From positions 1 through 64,000 of the forward strand of contig CAKRRF010000006.1 of the NCBI GenBank assembly GCA_934394985.1: 64,000 nucleotides of DNA. Reading direction: 5' to 3'. This stretch comes from an uncultured Marvinbryantia sp. (GTDB taxonomy: Bacteria > Bacillota > Clostridia > Lachnospirales > Lachnospiraceae). Positions 44,501-53,197 of the stretch are shown here, piece after piece. The position numbers and the translations under genes were made by a program. Positions within the stretch are counted from its first letter, which is position 1. Every line of letters begins with the position of its first letter. Below the pieces are notes generated by a model that did not search any database, had not been told where the DNA came from, and saw only the letters and a list, made by a program, of their open reading frames with translations.

Positions 44501-47500
44501 TGAGACAGATATTACAGTGGAAGCGATTCCAAGCAATGCAACACTTCCGTTGTTGGTATTGGAAGCGGAAGATACGTCTGTTCTGCGAGTTGATAATGAT
44601 GTGTATCGAATTTCAGCATTGAAAGCGGGAACGACGAGTCTGCATATTCAGACGGCAGATAAGAAATATACAGTGGATGTATCAGTAACAGTGGATCATA
44701 AATGGAATACTGAGAAAAGTGTATTGAAAGAGGCAACAATCTACGGCCCGGGAGAAAAAGGAATTACCTGTTCAATCTGCGGAAATGATACAGTGAAAGA
44801 AGATTCCAGAGAAACCATACCGGCACTAACAAAAGTAGAAATCGAACAGGGTATTTCTGCAATTGCTGATGGAGCTTATAAGAATCTTACGAATCTGAAA
44901 GAAGTAGTCATTCCGGATAGTGTCCAGATGATTGGAAAAGAAGCTTTCTATGGATGCACCGGTTTGACGTCTATCACGATTCCTGCAAGTGTAAGTATAA
45001 TTGGAACGGACGCTTTTAAAAATTGTAGCCCAGATCTTGTAATCCGTGCACCTTACGGAAGCCAGGCAGAAACATATGCAAAAGCGAATGGAATAACATT
45101 TGAAGGAAGTGGAAAGCAGCCGGAATCAGAAAATGATAAGGAAACTACAATAACGGTTGCTAATAAGAAAGTGCAGTGCGGAAAAGATGTTACGGTTGAT
45201 GTAAATATTTCAAATAATAAAGGTATTGCGGGATACTCCTATGATATTAACTATGATCAGAGTGCTGTGACATTGAAATCTGTATCGGCAGGAGATTTGC
45301 TGCAAAACAGTGGACAGATTTCTACAAATGGCAATGTGGTAAACTGGTATACATCAGATAATGTAAGCGGAGATGGAACGCTGATGCGACTGGTATTTTC
45401 AGTGAACGAAGATGCCAAAGCAGCGATTTATCCGGTGAGCATCTCCATGCATGATGGTAAGCAGAATTTGGTTGATGAAAATGGAAGATATGTAGAAGCA
45501 AATTATGTTGCAGGTACAATTGAAGTTACCAAAGGATTGCTTGGTGATTTTAATGAAGATGGAGATATCACAATTGCAGATGTTGTATTATTAAATCGAC
45601 ACGTACTTGGAAAGGCTTTATTATCATCTGCTCAGTTGCAATATGCGGATATCAGTGGCGATGAGGATATTACAATTGCAGATGTTGTCCTGCTGAATCG
45701 TCATGTACTCGGCAAGATCAATCTGTTTGGCGTCGCAGAAATGGCAATGGATTGGAAGACACAGATACAAAGCATGGCAGAATCTATGAAGATTTATGCA
45801 GAAAGTGTAACCATGGAAGCCGGAACATCAAAAGATATTCCAGTATATTTGACAGGTAATACAGGAATGGCAGGATTTGCATTGACAGTGAAATTACCAG
45901 AGGGTTATACACTGAATACAATGAAAGCCGGCGATATTCTTGGAAGCGGAATCTTTACTGCAAATGGAAATGACTGTACCTGGTATGCGGCTGATAATAT
46001 TGCAGCAAACGGTTTGCTTATGACGCTGAATGTCACGGCAGATCAAAATGCAAAGAGCGGAAAAGTCATCATTATGGCAAAAGACGGCAAAGAAAACAAT
46101 GTTTCGGATGAAATGGGTAATACAGTAGAAACGGTATTCGGAGAAGGAACGATTACAATATCATCCTCAATAGAACCTGGCTGTAATGGAAACCATAAGG
46201 GCGGAACTGCAACTTGTATCAGTAAAGCAATCTGTGAAGTATGCGGGGAAGCTTATGGAGAAGTAGATCCATTCCATCATGCGGGAAATACAGAGGTGCG
46301 TGGTGCCAAAAATGCAACGGCAGCAGAAGACGGATATACCGGAGATACCTACTGCAAGGATTGTGGAGCAAAATTGCAAAGCGGCACGATAATTCCGGCA
46401 ACAGGATCTGTGAAGATTACGATTGATGATGTGACTGCAAGAATCGGTGACCAGATTGAAGTCCCGGTAAAGATCAGCAATAATCATGGCATTGCAGGAA
46501 TGGCAGTTACGGTACATCTTCCGGAAGGCGTACATCTTAATGAAATTGTAAAAGGCGAGCTGCTTGCCAATGGGGCATTTTCAACAAATGAGTCTGATTG
46601 TACCTGGTATAGTTCCGAAAATATGGCTGGCGATGGTACATTGATGATATTAAAACTGACGGTAGGCACGGGTGCTGTTAACGGTGTAATATCAGTAGAA
46701 GCTAAAGACGGAAAAGAAAACAACGTTGCAGATGAAGCAGGCAACACCGTCCCGGCAAGCTTTAAGAATGGAACCTTTACGGTTGAGACGAGAACAGAAT
46801 GTGAAATCAATGGACATAAAGGCGGAACCGCAACCTGTGCGAAGAAAGCAATCTGTGAAGTGTGCGGCCAGGAATATGGTGAATATAATCCACAGAACCA
46901 TGCCGGAGCAGCAGAGATAAGGAACGCAAAACCGGCAACAGAGCAGGAGGAAGGCTACACAGGAGATACCTATTGTACCGCTTGTGGAACTCAGATTGCA
47001 GCAGGAACAGTCATTGCCAGGATCGTACCTGAAGAACCAACAGTACCGGCTGGAACAGTAGCAAAAAATACTGCATCCAATGGTGTATATAAAGTCCTTC
47101 AGGATGGTAAATCGGTTGAATTTACAAAAGCTTTGTCAACGAAGAAAACAACCGTTAAGATTCCAAACACCATTACGGTAAATGGAGTAAAATGTAAAGT
47201 AACCCGCATTGCGGCAAATGCGTTTAAAAACAATAAAAAGCTTGTCACTGTGGCAATTGGAAGCAATGTAGAAGTAATCGGTAACAACGCATTCCTCAAT
47301 TGTAAGAAGCTTAAGAAAGTGACAGGAATGTCAGGAGTACGCCAGATTGGCAATCAGGCATTCAGGGGATGCAGAGCGCTTACTGCGGTCACAATTCCTG
47401 GAAAAGTAGAGAAGATTGGTAAAATGGCATTTGAAGGCTGCAAGAGGCTTAAAAAAATAACAATCAAAACTTCACTGCTGAGCAATGGAAGTATTGGAGC

Positions 47501-47621
47501 AAAGGCATTTAAAGGAACTCCTTCAAAAGCAACGGTTAAAGTACCGGCAAAACAGCTCAAAGCATATAAGAAATTATTGATTGCTAAGGGAATGAGTAAA
47601 AAAGCAGTATACAAAAAGTAA
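41598..47621 (+). CDS. giant exported multidomain protein with lectin, cohesin and dockerin modules
   Basis: This 2007-residue protein has a signal peptide (1-29, AEA-S). Then come: a cysteine-peptidase/amidase-like domain with a Cys62 in GGSQCYGFAH, His138 in TPHSLIVAG and Asp156 in RIFDSN; SH3b (about 201-266); a Cys/His knuckle (271-318); a ricin-like lectin (about 320-470); an FN3-like domain (477-563); a C-type lectin domain (574-698, with EPNN and KWND); four Ig-like repeats (700-1034); LRR_5 (1075-1168); cohesin-like modules (1184-1311, 1395-1523, 1604-1731); a dockerin with two Ca2+ loops (1313-1376); Cys-rich repeats (1528-1602, 1734-1808); and C-terminal LRR_5 (1819-2007). There is no sorting signal or lipobox. 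It is probably an extracellular adhesin/scaffold binding glycans and dockerin partners; that role is inference. Confidence 0.88.
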   Translation: MKEKRKRKILVVLVLAMMLVLLPQRYAEASYTQAGVSAQLEQLISQYVGKQFTGTFAGGSQCYGFAHMIFNNLFSRGSKNVGSYADTAKWKFTSPASDITTIGILNPGYSMADLENLLVKAAPGDYIQLRRRGKDTPHSLIVAGIDITSKTIRIFDSNKQAKLLNACYTQTFQKFYDDNDGVSLYRYYDYYPDGPTYEEGKYRVSTSSGLPLILRAGAGSNYENKASIPNGTELVVTQVNGSWGYVNYNGSYGWVSLVYCTYIGAGEHTHSFTEFLFVEKDHPHYKCYKCSKCDEVFRNTSEPTIYDGCENGICKYTGLGDTFYARIIKADVQLPLKNTNPGVAVANVALGTETGGRDTIWKFVKQDNDAYVIYSCADGQCLDMDNGTAKPVRGQNLSLYEYGKGAHQQWYVTKAGIPWWSEDCYSFEPLSNTELAIDIYDNGSQAGDNAWIHTRNNTAAQKFNIEILDQGFTLKEPELLVFNGSSLKNTTIQWAAVDHAMSYDIDITDANGTAVVSEKNYTGTSYSKFLPVGSYKIKVTAKNTMYEDLKAESKTISITIKQESGDKVASILRNNKEYTLYDYGLTWEEAKAFCEENGGRLLEITSEQEQQIVEELLKSGTYDFYWLGLTDVETEGTFKWESGAALSYTNWSENEPNNAGEGEDYGTLYRSSGKWNDVTIQGGLESKTGIIMQKDYVPVTKVDLGYEQMYIPLGQTWNLWQGKITPSNATNGAIENLTFTVSDETILKQMTDAKTVKAVKTGSTEVKATSQDGPFATAQITVFDIALQEKALELNIGDTATLTDSIAPETITNVMTKKWSSSNPDIVSVDATTGELTALAQGESTITVSASCGGSEAASASCLVKVCVPAEGIALSQAEVTLSLGESKQMTLSYYPENCDRSDQEYWFSGDESVVTVDNSGNITAKGYGQTQIYVVAGKLRAMCYVTVQQELTGIQVKETSLQLTEGDETDITVEAIPSNATLPLLVLEAEDTSVLRVDNDVYRISALKAGTTSLHIQTADKKYTVDVSVTVDHKWNTEKSVLKEATIYGPGEKGITCSICGNDTVKEDSRETIPALTKVEIEQGISAIADGAYKNLTNLKEVVIPDSVQMIGKEAFYGCTGLTSITIPASVSIIGTDAFKNCSPDLVIRAPYGSQAETYAKANGITFEGSGKQPESENDKETTITVANKKVQCGKDVTVDVNISNNKGIAGYSYDINYDQSAVTLKSVSAGDLLQNSGQISTNGNVVNWYTSDNVSGDGTLMRLVFSVNEDAKAAIYPVSISMHDGKQNLVDENGRYVEANYVAGTIEVTKGLLGDFNEDGDITIADVVLLNRHVLGKALLSSAQLQYADISGDEDITIADVVLLNRHVLGKINLFGVAEMAMDWKTQIQSMAESMKIYAESVTMEAGTSKDIPVYLTGNTGMAGFALTVKLPEGYTLNTMKAGDILGSGIFTANGNDCTWYAADNIAANGLLMTLNVTADQNAKSGKVIIMAKDGKENNVSDEMGNTVETVFGEGTITISSSIEPGCNGNHKGGTATCISKAICEVCGEAYGEVDPFHHAGNTEVRGAKNATAAEDGYTGDTYCKDCGAKLQSGTIIPATGSVKITIDDVTARIGDQIEVPVKISNNHGIAGMAVTVHLPEGVHLNEIVKGELLANGAFSTNESDCTWYSSENMAGDGTLMILKLTVGTGAVNGVISVEAKDGKENNVADEAGNTVPASFKNGTFTVETRTECEINGHKGGTATCAKKAICEVCGQEYGEYNPQNHAGAAEIRNAKPATEQEEGYTGDTYCTACGTQIAAGTVIARIVPEEPTVPAGTVAKNTASNGVYKVLQDGKSVEFTKALSTKKTTVKIPNTITVNGVKCKVTRIAANAFKNNKKLVTVAIGSNVEVIGNNAFLNCKKLKKVTGMSGVRQIGNQAFRGCRALTAVTIPGKVEKIGKMAFEGCKRLKKITIKTSLLSNGSIGAKAFKGTPSKATVKVPAKQLKAYKKLLIAKGMSKKAVYKK

Positions 47622-47686
47622 TGCTGATGCAAAGACACTGACCTGAGTGATGAACAAAATGAATTACAACCCTACATTTTATTAAT

Positions 47687-47715
47687 TTGCAAGCCGTTTC
47701 TGATTGTGATATGAT
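47687..47715 (+). promoter_or_regulatory. ddh promoter
   Basis: TTGCAA (47687-47692), 17-base spacer, TATGAT (47710-47715). A 13-base-pair hairpin (47735-47769, TAAGAGCCGAAAA...) follows near the transcript start, without a T-run. It may protect or regulate the mRNA. Confidence 0.6.
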
Positions 47716-47795
47716 AAGTCCCGTAAAGAAGAGATAAGAGCCGAAAAAGTGGACGATTTTCGGCTCTTAAATCGGATAAAAGGAGATTTAAGGAT

Positions 47796-48782
47796 ATGAG
47801 CAAAGTAAGAATTGGTATCATTGGCTATGGAAATATCGGACGCGGCGTTGAAGCAGCAATAAAGCATAATCCGGACTGCGAGATGGCTGGTGTATTCACC
47901 AGACGTGATCCGGCAACGGTAAAGATCACAACAGAAGGCGGCAAGGTATATCCGGTCAGTGAACTGGCAGCACACAAAGATGACATTGATGTCTGCATCG
48001 TATGCGGTGGAAGTGCAACAGATCTGCCAAAGCAGACTCCGGAAGTGGTAAAAATGTTCAATGTGGTAGACAGTTTTGATACCCATGCAAGAATTCCAGA
48101 GCATTTTGCCAATGTAGATGCTGCTGCAAAAGAGAGCGGACATGTGGGAATTATCTCAGTAGGCTGGGATCCGGGAATGTTTTCATTGAATCGTCTTTAT
48201 GGAAATGCGATTCTTCCAGACGGAAAGGATTATACATTCTGGGGACGCGGTGTCAGCCAGGGACACTCTGATGCCATCAGACGTGTGGAAGGTGTGCAGG
48301 ATGCCAGACAGTATACGGTGCCGGTAGAAGCGGCAGTAGAATCCGTTCGTAATGGAGAAAATCCGGAATTGACTACCAGACAGAAACACACCAGAGAGTG
48401 TTATGTGGTAGCAAAAGAAGGTGCAGATCTGAAACAGATCGAGCATGATATTGTAACTATGCCAAACTACTTTGCAGATTATGATACCACGGTTCACTTC
48501 ATTTCACAGGAAGAACTGGACAAAAACCATAAAGGAATTCCACACGGTGGATTCGTGATCCGCAGTGGTGCAACCGGAGACGGTACCAACAAGCATATCA
48601 TCGAATACAGACTGAAGCTGGATTCCAATCCGGAATTCACATCCAGCATTCTGGTAGCATATGCAAGAGCAGCCAAGAGACTGGCAGACGAAGGTGTATC
48701 CGGATGCAAGACTGTATTTGATATTGCACCTGCATATTTGTCCGCGATGAGCGGCGAAGAGATCCGTGCACATCTGCTGTAG
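47796..48782 (+). CDS. ddh: meso-diaminopimelate dehydrogenase
   Basis: The 328-residue protein matches the single-step route that makes meso-diaminopimelate from tetrahydrodipicolinate, ammonia and NADPH. The N-terminal NADP-binding motif is GIIGYGNIGRGVE, with VFTRRDP near residue 37. VSVGWDPGMFSLNR-type text (IISVGWDPGMFSLNRLYG), GRGVSQGHSDAIRR and HGGFVIRSG are the substrate-site motifs of the family. Length is normal. It supplies lysine and peptidoglycan precursor. It has its own promoter and terminator, AGGAG before the ATG. Confidence 0.93.
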   Translation: MSKVRIGIIGYGNIGRGVEAAIKHNPDCEMAGVFTRRDPATVKITTEGGKVYPVSELAAHKDDIDVCIVCGGSATDLPKQTPEVVKMFNVVDSFDTHARIPEHFANVDAAAKESGHVGIISVGWDPGMFSLNRLYGNAILPDGKDYTFWGRGVSQGHSDAIRRVEGVQDARQYTVPVEAAVESVRNGENPELTTRQKHTRECYVVAKEGADLKQIEHDIVTMPNYFADYDTTVHFISQEELDKNHKGIPHGGFVIRSGATGDGTNKHIIEYRLKLDSNPEFTSSILVAYARAAKRLADEGVSGCKTVFDIAPAYLSAMSGEEIRAHLL

Positions 48783-48799
48783 AAAATAAGGAAAAGAAG

Positions 48800-48841
48800 T
48801 AACCACATGATATGCAATTGCGCAGCATGTGGTTATTTTTT
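48800..48841 (+). terminator. ddh terminator
   Basis: TAACCACATG (48800-48809) pairs with CATGTGGTTA (48826-48835), followed by six T's. Confidence 0.85.
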
Positions 48842-48920
48842 AAATGTGTGATAAATGATAAGTTGTTATAAAAAGCAAAATGAGATACAATTAAAAACAT
48901 AATTGAACAGAAACGAAAAA

Positions 48921-48950
48921 AGCTATCCTCTATGACTGTAGAGGATAGCT
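48921..48950 (-). terminator. strong hairpin, terminator for minus-strand transcripts
   Basis: AGCTATCCTCTA (48921-48932) pairs with TAGAGGATAGCT (48939-48950), loop TGACTG. On the minus strand it is followed by a T-run, so it would stop antisense reads coming from the tRNA side. No minus-strand gene precedes it. Confidence 0.5.
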
Positions 48951-49059
48951 GGTAACTGTAAATTATTCATGTATCCGAAGCAAAATCACCAGACTCACGA
49001 CTGTCTTTTGATTACTTCTAAGTAGATTATACATATGGCAAAAAAATATAAAAAAGTGC

Positions 49060-49088
49060 TTGACGAATGGCATAATTCATTGTATACT
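49060..49088 (+). promoter_or_regulatory. tRNA promoter
   Basis: TTGACG (49060-49065), 17-base spacer, TATACT (49083-49088), 30 bases before the first tRNA gene. Confidence 0.8.
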
Positions 49089-49118
49089 AATGAAGTGTTC
49101 GAGAGAACCGATCAATGT

Positions 49119-49191
49119 GGGGTCTTAGCTCAGCTGGGAGAGCATCTGCCTTACAAGCAGAGGGTCACAGGTTCGAGCCCTGTAGGCCCCA
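49119..49191 (+). tRNA. tRNA-Val (TAC)
   Basis: The 73-base cloverleaf has acceptor GGGGTCT paired with AGGCCCC, discriminator A, D-arm GCTCAGCTGGGAGAGC, anticodon loop CTTACAA (anticodon TAC), and T-loop GTTCGAGCC. CCA is not encoded. Confidence 0.95.
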
Positions 49192-49228
49192 CTTATTTTT
49201 TCGGTATGGATCACAAAAACAAAAATAT

Positions 49229-49302
49229 GGCGGAATAGCTCAGTTGGCTAGAGCACACGGTTCATACCCGTGGTGTCGAGAGTTCAAATCTCCCTTCCGC
49301 TA
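49229..49302 (+). tRNA. tRNA-Met (CAT), elongator type
   Basis: The 74-base cloverleaf has acceptor GGCGGAA, D-arm GCTCAGTTGGCTAGAGC, anticodon loop TTCATAC (CAT) and T-loop GTTCAAATC. The acceptor start GGCGGAATAGCTC is typical of elongator tRNA-Met. The CAT anticodon could also be lysidine-modified tRNA-Ile, which is less likely. CCA is not encoded. Confidence 0.9.
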
Positions 49303-49310
49303 CTACACAG

Positions 49311-49335
49311 CCTGGACAGTTTGTCCAGGTTTTTT
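49311..49335 (+). terminator. terminator of the tRNA transcript
   Basis: CCTGGACA (49311-49318) pairs with TGTCCAGG (49322-49329), loop GTT, then TTTTTT. Confidence 0.9.
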
Positions 49336-49461
49336 CGTTTCTTATTACACACAGATTTTACATAATCTTTTCATTTCCCTGATAGCAGATTTTACACACA
49401 ACCCATAGAATTCCTTATAGAAGTTCCAACAAGGGAACTGACATGAGGAGGAAAATAAAAC

Positions 49462-50541
49462 ATGAAGAAAAAAACACTGGCAGCATTTCTGATGATGAGC
49501 ACGGTTCTGGCATCTGCTTCTGTATGTTATGCAGACGATGCAGTGGATTTGAATGCAGCATCACTGGATGAGATTACGGAAAAAGCAAAAGAAGAAGGCA
49601 CTGTTGAATCCGTAGGTATGCCGGATACATGGGCAAACTGGGGATTAAGCTGGAAGGCACTGGAAGAAGAATATGGAATCAGCCATGCAGATGCAGATAT
49701 GTCATCAGCGGAAGAACTGCAGATGTTTGCAACTGAAGGAGAAAAAGGAACCAAAGATATTGGTGATGTGGGACAGGCATTTGGCCCTCAGGCAGTAGAA
49801 CAGGATTTGGTACAGGGATATAAGACCTCTTACTGGGACAGTGTTCCGGACTGGGCAAAAGGTGAGGATGGAAAATGGATGATTGCCTATACAGGTGCAA
49901 CCACGTTCCTGACGAATACCGATGAAGTGGAAAATGTACCGACATCCTGGGCTGATCTCAAGGATGGAGATTATACAGTAGCAATCGGTGATATCAATGG
50001 AGGAAATGCCCAGGCTGCAGTGATTGCTTCTGCATATGCGTTTGGCGGCGATCTGAATAATCTGGATCCGGCATTTGATTTCTGGACAGAAATGGCAGAG
50101 GCAGGACGTATCAATACACTGGATATTTTGCAGCAGAACTTTGAAACAGGAGAAGTACCGGTGGGTGTCATCTGGAGCTTTACTGCAATTCCATATAAAA
50201 ATGCAATTACTCAGTATAATATGGAAGCAACCATTCCGTCAGACGGCTCCATTATGAGCGGATATGCTTCTGTGATTAATAAATATGCGCCACATCCATA
50301 TGCAGCTGCACTGGCAAGAGAATATATTTTCAGTGATGACGGACAGGCCAATCTGGCACTGGCCGGAGCCATTCCTACCAGAACAGATGTGGAAATTCCG
50401 GAAGACGTACAGGAAGCATCCTTTACTCCGGATGCTTATGCAAATGCAATTCCAATGGAAGATACCGATGCATATTCAGAGGCATGCGAAAATGTGGTAA
50501 CAAGATGGCAGGAAGAGATTATTCCACTGCTGGTACAGTAA
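49462..50541 (+). CDS. ABC transporter solute-binding protein (AfuA/2-AEP class)
   Basis: The 359-residue protein begins with a Sec signal (KKKTLAAFLMMSTVLASASVCYA, cleavage near residue 25) and has no lipobox, unusual for a Gram-positive binding protein. The body is a type II binding fold of the AfuA/2-aminoethylphosphonate class (TWANWGLSWKALEEEYG, WMIAYTGATTFLTNTDEV, VPTSWADLKD, INKYAPHPYAAALAREYI). It starts the operon with two permeases, an ATPase and a glycerophosphodiesterase. The last partner points to glycerophosphodiesters or a phosphonate as the ligand (inference). GAGGAGG precedes the ATG. Confidence 0.85.
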   Translation: MKKKTLAAFLMMSTVLASASVCYADDAVDLNAASLDEITEKAKEEGTVESVGMPDTWANWGLSWKALEEEYGISHADADMSSAEELQMFATEGEKGTKDIGDVGQAFGPQAVEQDLVQGYKTSYWDSVPDWAKGEDGKWMIAYTGATTFLTNTDEVENVPTSWADLKDGDYTVAIGDINGGNAQAAVIASAYAFGGDLNNLDPAFDFWTEMAEAGRINTLDILQQNFETGEVPVGVIWSFTAIPYKNAITQYNMEATIPSDGSIMSGYASVINKYAPHPYAAALAREYIFSDDGQANLALAGAIPTRTDVEIPEDVQEASFTPDAYANAIPMEDTDAYSEACENVVTRWQEEIIPLLVQ

Positions 50542-50542
50542 G

Positions 50543-51394
50543 ATGAAAAAAAACAAAGCAATCTATCTTGTAGCGCTGCTCCCATTTCTGGTGGTGGCGC
50601 TTTTATATGAAATGGTACCGTTGACTATGGTAATTATGAACAGTTTTCAGCCTGATGCAGGGACGGGGTTTACCCTGGAAAACTATCAGATCATTGCGGA
50701 AAAACTGTTATACCGGAAAGCAATCTATAACAGCATCAGAATCTCTTTGATGTCTTCCTTTTTTGGCATTGTAATCGCTTTTGTCGGCGCAAAGGCAATT
50801 GCGGAAAGTCAGGGAAAGATCGCGAACATTTTTATGACGATATTAAATATGGTATCTAATTTTGCGGGAGTGCCGTTGGCCTTTGCCTATATGGTGCTTC
50901 TTGGAAATGCCGGGTTTATGGTGCATGTAGGAGAACATTTTGGCATCAGAGCGCTGTCAGATTTTAATCTGTATACATCAGACGGCATGAGCATGATCTA
51001 TGTATATTTTCAGATTCCATTGGCCACACTGCTGCTGGTTCCTGCGTTTGCCGGGATTCGAAAAGAATGGAAGGAAGCCGTAGCGCTGCTGGGTGGAAAA
51101 GAAGGCATATTCTGGAGAAAAGTGGGGATTCCGGTATTGATGCCGGAGATTCTGGGAACCTTCAGTGTATTGTTTGCCAATGCACTGGCTGCTTACGCTA
51201 CGGTGTATGCATTGATGATGAATAATATTTCCCTTTTGCCGATTCAGATTGCAGGCAGCTATGTGGGAGAGGTAAAAACAAGACCGGGGCTGGGAGGTGC
51301 CCTGTCAGTAGTGATGATGATACTGATGTGCCTGATGATTTTACTGACGAATCGTATATCCCGGCATTTCCGGAAAGGAGGAAATCCATTATGA
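50543..51394 (+). CDS. ABC transporter permease
   Basis: The 283-residue membrane protein has about six spans and the importer loop AVALLGGKEGIFWRKVGIPVLMPEIL, the EAA-type site that contacts the ATPase. It is the first permease of the PotB/AfuB kind. It starts one base after the binding-protein stop and overlaps the second permease by 4 bases. Confidence 0.9.
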   Translation: MKKNKAIYLVALLPFLVVALLYEMVPLTMVIMNSFQPDAGTGFTLENYQIIAEKLLYRKAIYNSIRISLMSSFFGIVIAFVGAKAIAESQGKIANIFMTILNMVSNFAGVPLAFAYMVLLGNAGFMVHVGEHFGIRALSDFNLYTSDGMSMIYVYFQIPLATLLLVPAFAGIRKEWKEAVALLGGKEGIFWRKVGIPVLMPEILGTFSVLFANALAAYATVYALMMNNISLLPIQIAGSYVGEVKTRPGLGGALSVVMMILMCLMILLTNRISRHFRKGGNPL

Positions 51395-52176
51395 AGAAAA
51401 AAATAAAGCCGGCGGCCTTTATCATGATATTCATTATGGCATATCTTCTCCTGCCATTAGTGGTGACAATCATATATTCGCTGTTCTGTAAATGGACGGA
51501 TATTGTGCCGGAACAGTTTTCGCTGGAAAGTTATCTTGCCATTTTACAGGACAGAGAATTTTTGCTCTGTATCGTGCGAACATTACTTGCCTGTGTGATA
51601 CCGATTTTTATCACCGTGAGTATTATATTGCTGGCCATGTTTGTGACGACCGTCTATTTTCCGGGGCTGGATAAATATGTGCAAATCATTTGTATGATAC
51701 CGTATACCATTCAGGGAATTATCCTCTCGGTCAGTATTTTATCGGCGTATATCAGAGCCGGAAGCTTTCTGGGGAACCGTCTGGTTATGCTTTTTGGTGC
51801 TTACAGTGTTATGATCATGCCATACGTCTATCAGGGAATCAAAAACGGAATGAGTGCGGTCAATGTAAAGGTGCTGACAGAAGCAGCAGAGATGCTGGGA
51901 GCGACCAGATTTTATGCATTTTTTCAGATTATTGTACCCAATATTTTTTCTTCCATTATAGTTTCTGCGCTGCTTGCCGTGGGAATTATTTTTGGAGACT
52001 ATGTGCTGGTACGAAATCTGACCGGAACATCGTTTCAGAACATGCAGATTTATCTGTATCAGACTATGAAATCCGACAGTATCAAAGCCAGTGCCGTATT
52101 TGTCATCATTATGATGATTACGTTTATGATTACGGCAGTAACGTTATATCTGAAAAACAAAGAAAGTGGAAAATAA
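51391..52176 (+). CDS. ABC transporter permease
   Basis: The ATG at 51391 follows AAAGGAGG and overlaps the previous stop (ATGA); upstream in-frame codons have no ribosome site. The 261-residue protein has about six spans and the EAA-like loop TEAAEMLGATRFYAFFQIIVPN. It pairs with the first permease in a PotC/AfuB-like channel. Confidence 0.9.
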   Translation: MKKKIKPAAFIMIFIMAYLLLPLVVTIIYSLFCKWTDIVPEQFSLESYLAILQDREFLLCIVRTLLACVIPIFITVSIILLAMFVTTVYFPGLDKYVQIICMIPYTIQGIILSVSILSAYIRAGSFLGNRLVMLFGAYSVMIMPYVYQGIKNGMSAVNVKVLTEAAEMLGATRFYAFFQIIVPNIFSSIIVSALLAVGIIFGDYVLVRNLTGTSFQNMQIYLYQTMKSDSIKASAVFVIIMMITFMITAVTLYLKNKESGK

Positions 52177-52177
52177 A

Positions 52178-53185
52178 ATGGCATATATAGAAATGAGAAA
52201 CATTGTAAAAAATTATGGATCATCCAGTGTACTGAAAAAGATTGACCTGGAAATAGAAAAGGGACAGCTTGTTACCTTACTTGGTCCTTCCGGATGTGGA
52301 AAAAGTACGCTTTTGCGGTGCCTGGCCGGTCTGGAGGAGGTAACCTCCGGGCAGATCTTGCTTGACGGACAGGATATTACAGGACTTGAACCGCGAAAAA
52401 GAGAGATTGGAATGGTTTTTCAGCAGTATAGCCTTTTCCCCAATATGACGGTGACACAGAATGTGGCATTTGGCCTGAAGCTGAAAAAGCAACCGGAAGC
52501 AGAAGTGAAGGAGAAAGTAAAAACGATACTGGAAATTGTAGGACTTTCTGAGCAGGCAGACCGTTATCCGTCACAGCTGTCTGGAGGACAGCAGCAGAGA
52601 GCTGCCTTGGCTCGTGCGATTGTGACAGAACCGAAAGTCCTGCTTCTGGATGAACCATTGTCAGCGATCGATGCTCTGCTTCGGCGTTCTCTGCAGACAG
52701 AGATTCGAAGAATACAGAAAGAACTGGATATTACGGCAGTATTTGTAACACATGATCAGAGTGAGGCCATGGTGATGTCAGATACGATCCATTTACTGTA
52801 TCAGGGACAGATTGAGCAGTCAGCCTCCCCAACAGAGATGTATCTTCATCCGGCTACCAGATTTGCGGCATCTTTTATCGGAAACTACAACAGTTATACA
52901 GGGGCACAGTTTGCACAACTGACCGGTCAGAAAACGGAAGCCGAACAGGTGGTATTCCGACCGGAAGCAGTGATGTTTTGTGATGAAAGTAAAGTAGAAG
53001 AAGACAGCATTCAGATGAAAGGAACCATAAAGACAGAGGTATCCCATGGAAATGTGCTGCGTTATACGGTGGATGTAAATGGACTGCCGGTTCAGGTAGA
53101 TACGCTGTTTCAGGAAAAGCAGGAGTATCAGACCGGTCAGGAATGCTGGCTGCAAATGGAGAAAAAAGACTGCATATATTATTAG
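52178..53185 (+). CDS. ABC transporter ATP-binding protein with TOBE-like end
   Basis: The ATG at 52178 lies one base after the permease stop; an in-frame GTG at 52166 is inside the permease gene. The 335-residue protein has Walker A GPSGCGKST (36-44), Q-loop VFQQYSLFP, signature LSGGQQQRAALARA, Walker B VLLLDEPLSAID and the H-loop THDQSEAM. Residues from about 235 form a TOBE-like C-terminal domain, as in PotA, UgpC and FbpC. It energises the importer. Confidence 0.94.
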   Translation: MAYIEMRNIVKNYGSSSVLKKIDLEIEKGQLVTLLGPSGCGKSTLLRCLAGLEEVTSGQILLDGQDITGLEPRKREIGMVFQQYSLFPNMTVTQNVAFGLKLKKQPEAEVKEKVKTILEIVGLSEQADRYPSQLSGGQQQRAALARAIVTEPKVLLLDEPLSAIDALLRRSLQTEIRRIQKELDITAVFVTHDQSEAMVMSDTIHLLYQGQIEQSASPTEMYLHPATRFAASFIGNYNSYTGAQFAQLTGQKTEAEQVVFRPEAVMFCDESKVEEDSIQMKGTIKTEVSHGNVLRYTVDVNGLPVQVDTLFQEKQEYQTGQECWLQMEKKDCIYY

Positions 53186-53197
53186 GAGGAGAAACAA

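Noticed and set aside
47560..47621. LPxTG-type wall anchor at the end of the giant protein
   Set aside because: The chain ends in KKAVYKK, with no LPxTG, no hydrophobic span and no positive tail after one.
47716..47795. Lysine riboswitch before ddh
   Set aside because: The leader is under 80 bases, too short, and holds a single hairpin.
49035..49408. Short plus-strand frames across the tRNA genes
   Set aside because: They are translations of tRNA-Val and tRNA-Met sequence.
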